NCBI GenBank assembly: GCA_964514105.1
Contig: CAZEPJ010000084.1
Location: forward strand, 1 to 17,112
Source of the DNA: CAZEPJ01 sp964514105
GTDB taxonomy: Bacteria; Desulfobacterota; Desulfocorpusculales; Desulfocorpusculum
Direction of reading: 5' to 3'
DNA: 17,112 bases
Under the pieces are notes generated by a model. That model did no database searches. It saw only the letters and a list, made by a program, of their open reading frames with translations, and was not told the DNA's origin. A program made the position numbers and the translations under genes. Shown here in pieces: positions 14,106 through 17,112 of the stretch (position 1 is the stretch's first letter; every line of letters begins with the position of its first letter).

Positions 14106-14387
14106 TGTCTTCCCGACGTCCACCAGGTGGTGGAAACGCTGAAATGGTCTGGGAAGCCGGGGACGGATCCCGGGAGCATCCGAGCTTGATCAAGGGAGTC
14201 CGTCCGTGGCCCCTGCCCCTCTTGCGGCGAGCAGCGGCCCCCGCCTCGGCGGCCCCGGAGGCCGGCCGAGGTGCGGGCCCAGGCGGGTGGGCAGCTGTAT
14301 CCTGACCATGATATAGGGGACGTCTTTTAATTAATTGAATAGAGTCGCAGGATTCTCGGCAAGGTAGTCAGGCGAGGGTTTCAAGGG
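14106..14387. other. Non-coding stretch before the second RAYT gene
   Basis: I see no convincing gene in these 282 bp. A 7-bp-arm hairpin (TCCACCA/TGGTGGA, 14119-14134) lies just after the small Cys-rich gene but has no T run, so it is not a good intrinsic terminator. A GC-rich patch spans about 14225-14295. An abrupt AT-rich leader (GGGGACGTC, then TTTTAATTAATTGAATA) at about 14313-14342 precedes the RAYT start. Confidence 0.4.
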
Positions 14388-14458
14388 ATGCCGAGACAAG
14401 CCAGATTGGACGCCCCTGGGACGCTGCACCACGTGATCGTGAGGGGGATCGAGAAGCG
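14388..14458 (+). pseudogene. Second RAYT (Y1 transposase) gene, 5' fragment interrupted by IS21
   Basis: An ATG at 14388 begins MPRQARLDAPGTLHHVIVRG then IEKR, the conserved RAYT N-terminus including the first strand of the HUH fold. The frame breaks at the IS21 end. Its continuation, RRIVDDRAEREAFVE, is found at 17066-17112 beyond the element, in the frame expected if the insertion is removed. It is homologous to the degenerate copy at 13229 (shared DNA around GACGCCCCTGGG and the GGGGGATCGAG stretch). Confidence 0.85.
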
Positions 14459-14475
14459 CGCTGCGTATTCCAGGG

Positions 14476-14534
14476 CAAGCCGGCCACTGATTCCGGGCCA
14501 AGGCGGCCACTGATTCCACGGGAATCCGGCCACC
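14476..14534 (+). repeat. IS21 left-end repeated transposase binding sites
   Basis: Two successive units of about 23 bp carry CAAG(C/G)CGGCCACTGATTCC (14476-14498 and 14499-14521), followed by a partial third ATCCGGCCACC. They are inverted relative to the units at the right end. Multiple short terminal repeats are characteristic of IS21-family ends and are thought to bind IstA. Confidence 0.75.
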
Positions 14535-14612
14535 CCCCCCAAGGAGCGATATACGAGGCGGGACAACCGCGGCCAAGGTATGGCTCTTTATTCGATTCGA
14601 AGAGGCATGCCG

Positions 14613-16181
14613 ATGTCCGCCAAGAGGTTGTCCATGCGAAAGATCAAGGAAGTGTTGCGACTGAAGTGGGACTGCGGCCTTACCAACCGACAGATCGCCC
14701 GAAGCTGCTCGATGGGTCGGGCCACCGTGGGCGATTATCTGGAGAGGGCCCGCAAGGCGGGCCTGCCCTGGCCGCTTCCCAAGGATCTGGATGAAGCCGA
14801 ACTCGATCGCAGGCTGTTTCCACCTGCTGCGGCCGTCTGCCCGGCAACAAGGGCCGTGCCCGACTGGCTGGGGGTGCACCAGGAGATGCAAAAGCGGGGC
14901 GTCACCCTGGCCCTTCTGTGGCAGGAATACATCGCGGCCCATCCCGACGGATACCTCTACAGCTGGTTCTGTGAGCATTACCGGATCTGGAGCGAGACCC
15001 TCGATGTGGTCATGCGCCAGAGCCATCGGGCGGGCGAGAAGATGTTCGTGGACTATGCCGGACAGACCGTGGAGGTGGTCGAGCCCAACACGGGGGAGAT
15101 CCGCGAGGCCAAGATCTTCGTTGCGGTCCTGGGAGCCAGCAGCTACACGTATGCCGAGGCCACCTGGAGCCAGAGCCTGCCCGAGTGGATCGGCGCCCAT
15201 AGAAGGGCTCTGGAGTTCTTCGGTGGGGTGCCTCAGGTCGTGGTGCCGGACAACATCAAGGCGGCCGTCACCAAGGCGTGCCGCTGGGAGCCGGAGCTCA
15301 ACCCCACCTTCCACGAGATGGCTACCCACTACGGCTTCGCGGTGATCCCAGCGCGGGTGCGCAGCCCCAGGGACAAGGCCAAGGTGGAAGTGGCCGTCCA
15401 GGTGGTCGAGAGGTGGATCCTCGCCCGGTTGAGAAACCTCACCTTCTTCAGCCTCGATGAGCTCAACCAAACGATCCGCAAGCTTCTGCGCACCCTCAAC
15501 GAGCAGCCCTTCCAGAAGCTGCCCGGCTCCCGCAGCTCCTTGTTCGAGTCGCTCGATCGACCCGCCCTCAAACCCCTTCCCGCTCAGCCCTACCAGTACG
15601 CCGAGTGGAAGAAGGCCACGGTGCACCCCGACTACCACGTGGAGGTCGAGGGGCACTACTACTGTGTGCCCTATCAGCTCGTCAAACGTCAGGTGGACGT
15701 GCGGATCACTGCGCAGGTGGTGGAGGTCTTCCATCGGGGCAATCGAGTGGCCAGTCACCTGCGCTGCTCCAAGCGCGGGCGGCACACGACCATCTCCGCC
15801 CACATGCCCAAGGCCCACAGGCACTATGCCCAGTGGAGCCCCGAGCGCTTGGTGCGGTGGGCCGCCAAGACCGGCCCTTGCACCGCCCGGGTGGTCGAGA
15901 CCATCCTGTCCAGCCGGCCCCATCCTCAGCAAGGCTTGCGCTCCTGTCTGGGCATCATGCGGCTAGCCAAGCAGTATACGGACACGAGACTCGAAGCCGC
16001 TTGCGCCCGCGCCGTGGCGATCGGAGGGTTCTCCTTCAAAAGTATCCAGTCCATCCTCGCATCGGGACAGGACCAAAAACCCCTTCCTCCTCGCCTCGCG
16101 GATCCCCCCAGGATCCTGCACGCCAACATCCGAGGCGCCCATTACTACGGCTCACCCCCAAAGGAGGAACCTGCATGCTGA
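14613..16181 (+). CDS. istA: IS21-family transposase IstA
   Basis: The protein is 522 aa from ATG 14613, chosen over earlier in-frame ATGs (14580, 14607) because GAGG lies 7 nt upstream. An N-terminal helix-turn-helix (MRKIKEVLRLKWDCGLTNRQ, then IARSCSMGRATVGDYL) binds the IS ends. The integrase-core DDE triad is visible: D147 in MFVDYAGQT, D213 in VVPDNIKAAV, E259 in RDKAKVEVAVQVVERW. A C-terminal beta-rich Mu-type domain includes HYYCVPYQLV. The length is normal and no damage is seen. The last codons overlap the istB start (ATGCTGA), the usual coupling in this family. It catalyses strand cutting and joining with IstB as ATPase helper. Confidence 0.95.
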   Translation: MSAKRLSMRKIKEVLRLKWDCGLTNRQIARSCSMGRATVGDYLERARKAGLPWPLPKDLDEAELDRRLFPPAAAVCPATRAVPDWLGVHQEMQKRGVTLALLWQEYIAAHPDGYLYSWFCEHYRIWSETLDVVMRQSHRAGEKMFVDYAGQTVEVVEPNTGEIREAKIFVAVLGASSYTYAEATWSQSLPEWIGAHRRALEFFGGVPQVVVPDNIKAAVTKACRWEPELNPTFHEMATHYGFAVIPARVRSPRDKAKVEVAVQVVERWILARLRNLTFFSLDELNQTIRKLLRTLNEQPFQKLPGSRSSLFESLDRPALKPLPAQPYQYAEWKKATVHPDYHVEVEGHYYCVPYQLVKRQVDVRITAQVVEVFHRGNRVASHLRCSKRGRHTTISAHMPKAHRHYAQWSPERLVRWAAKTGPCTARVVETILSSRPHPQQGLRSCLGIMRLAKQYTDTRLEAACARAVAIGGFSFKSIQSILASGQDQKPLPPRLADPPRILHANIRGAHYYGSPPKEEPAC

Positions 16182-16929
16182 CCCATCCCACTGTGGACAA
16201 ACTCACCCGGATGGGGCTGACGGGCATGGCCTGCGCCCTCCAGGAACAGCTCCAGATGGCCGAGATCGGCTCTGTGTCCTTCGAGGAGCGGCTGGGGCTG
16301 TTGGTCGACCGGGAGATGACCGAACGGGAAAACCGCAGGCTCAAAACCCGTCTGCGTAAGGCCAAGCTGCGTCAGAGCGCCTGCGTCGAGGACATCGATT
16401 ACCGCTATCCCCGAGGGCTCGATCGGGCGCGCTTGCCAAGCTGCAGGGCTGCCAATGGGTCCGCGAGCATCACAACCTGCTGATCACTGGTCCCACCGGC
16501 ACGGGCAAGACCTACCTGGCCTGCGCTCTGGCCCACAAGGCCTGCCGTGAAGGTCACGGCGCCCTCTACCTGCGCATCCCACGCATCTTCGCAGAACTCC
16601 ACATCGCCAAAGGCGACGGCCGATACGGAAAGCTCCTTGCCACCATCGCCAAACTGCAACTCCTGGTGCTGGACGACTGGGGGATGGCCCCGTTGAACCC
16701 CGAGCAGCGCCATGACCTTCTGGAGATCATCGAAGAACGCCACGGGCTTCGCTCCACGCTCATCGCCAGTCAGTTCCCCGTGAAGCACTGGCACCAGATC
16801 ATCGGCGATCCCACCCTGGCAGACGCCATCCTGGATCGTCTCATCCACAACGCCTACACCATCGAACTGAAAGGAGAGTCCATGAGGAAAAAGAAAACCA
16901 ACTTGACGCCGACCCAACAGACGGTGTAA
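16175..16929 (+). pseudogene. istB: IS21-family helper ATPase IstB, frameshifted
   Basis: An ATG at 16175 (GGAGG upstream) opens MLTHPTVDKLTRMGLTGMAC and runs through the IstB N-terminal helices to about YRYPRGLDRARL. Here one base is missing near 16434, and the original frame ends at 16483. The proper continuation in the next frame is KLQGCQWVREHHNLLITGPT, then GTGKTYLACALAH (Walker A), LQLLVLDDWGM (Walker B), SQFPVKHWHQIIGDPT and RLIHNAYTIELKG, with the stop at 16929. Together they would give a normal-size IstB of about 250 aa. IstB is an AAA+ ATPase that selects targets for IstA; separated from Walker A, the N-terminal piece cannot work. A sequencing error or programmed frameshift is possible but the site has no obvious slippery run. 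Confidence 0.88.
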
Positions 16930-16967
16930 CCACTAACCACACCCGCGTCGCTTCGCTCCGACACGGC

Positions 16968-17060
16968 TGGCCGCCTTCACGTGGAACACCTGGCCGGCTT
17001 CATCTGGAATCACCGGCCACCTTCGAGTGGAATCGGTGGCCAGAATCAGCGGAATGCGCA
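16968..17060 (+). repeat. IS21 right-end repeated transposase binding sites
   Basis: Four degenerate units of 22-24 bp lie head to tail: 16968-16990, 16991-17014, 17015-17036 and 17037-17058. Each starts with (T)GGCC, has CTTCA/CTTCG or similar in the middle and a GTGGAA/CTGGAATC core. They are the inverted counterparts of the left-end units and end at the terminal GGAATGCG. Confidence 0.75.
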
Positions 17061-17064
17061 GCAC

Positions 17065-17112
17065 GCGAAGGATCGTGGATGATCGTGCCGAACGCGAGGC
17101 GTTTGTGGAAAA
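17065..17112 (+). pseudogene. Second RAYT gene, 3' fragment (cut by window edge)
   Basis: From 17066 the + strand reads RRIVDDRAEREAFVE to the window end. This is the segment that directly follows GIEKR in RAYT proteins. It is the distal half of the gene beginning at 14388, displaced by the IS21 element. The remainder, including the HUH and Tyr residues, is outside the window. Confidence 0.75.

Larger units (their letters stand above)
14459..17064 (+). mobile_element. IS21-family insertion sequence (about 2.6 kb)
   Basis: The element contains istA and istB in the usual order with overlapping ends. Its termini share GCTGCG(T/C)ATTCC in inverted orientation (14460-14470 and the complement of 17052-17062). 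Both ends carry further inverted multiple repeats with GGCCAC and GATTCCAC cores. The borders are set where the RAYT frame stops and resumes: GCG at 14456-14458 and 17065-17067 is a possible short target duplication, below the usual 4-8 bp of this family, so borders may be off by a few bases. istB is frameshifted, so the copy is probably inactive. Confidence 0.85.

Noticed and set aside
14119..14134. Hairpin after the small Cys-rich gene as intrinsic terminator
   Set aside because: The arms are fine but the loop is about 2 nt and no T tract follows.
14476..14534. Repeats at the IS21 ends as a CRISPR-like array
   Set aside because: Units are degenerate, abut without unique spacers and are mirrored at the other end of the element, which fits transposase binding sites.
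14331..15932. Long minus-strand frame opposite istA
   Set aside because: It is the antisense of a complete DDE transposase and shows no recognisable motif.

Overview
This is a GC-rich bacterial chromosomal segment, probably a metagenome scaffold because it contains a run of exactly 100 N. The gene content suggests an anaerobe or facultative anaerobe, plausibly Desulfobacterota (Geobacter-like); that taxonomic guess is inference from ACR3, the ferredoxin-type membrane protein and the transposase types, not something the sequence proves. LAYOUT. (1) Positions 1-95 hold the last codons of an ISL3-type transposase on the + strand. (2) From about 12940 down to 81, every gene lies on the minus strand, tightly packed and often overlapping: arsR, arsC, a secreted rhodanese, the ACR3 arsenite exporter, two DUF318/ArsP-type permeases, a small CPKC thioredoxin, a DGC (zinc-binding) protein, a frameshifted thioredoxin-like gene, a NapH-like membrane ferredoxin, a VKOR-DsbA fusion, a secreted thioredoxin-domain protein split by the N gap, a second secreted thioredoxin, a CcdA-type electron carrier, a [4Fe-4S] protein, a membrane-anchored rhodanese, a MauE/DoxX membrane protein and a 48-residue small protein. 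A near-consensus promoter (TTGACA, 17 bp, TAGAAT) with an inverted-repeat operator immediately downstream precedes arsR, so much of the run may be one arsenic-responsive transcription unit. (3) From 13229 to the end the strand switches and the region becomes mobile and decayed: a degenerate RAYT (Y1 transposase) pseudogene, an intact 66-residue Cys-rich BFD-like protein, and a second RAYT gene interrupted by a 2.6 kb IS21-family element whose istB is itself frameshifted. HOW THE GENES MAY WORK TOGETHER. ArsR senses As(III); ArsC (thioredoxin-coupled type) reduces arsenate; ACR3 exports arsenite; the two CSC-motif permeases may export other arsenic or metal-thiol species. The rest is an unusually complete set of thiol/disulfide parts for both sides of the membrane: cytosolic CPKC thioredoxin, CcdA, secreted thioredoxins, VKOR-DsbA, two rhodaneses, DoxX/MauE, and two kinds of iron-sulfur protein. 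The best-supported reading is an arsenic resistance operon fused to a thiol-redox/sulfur-relay module. What that module acts on is not visible in the sequence. No rRNA, tRNA or CRISPR array was recognised.
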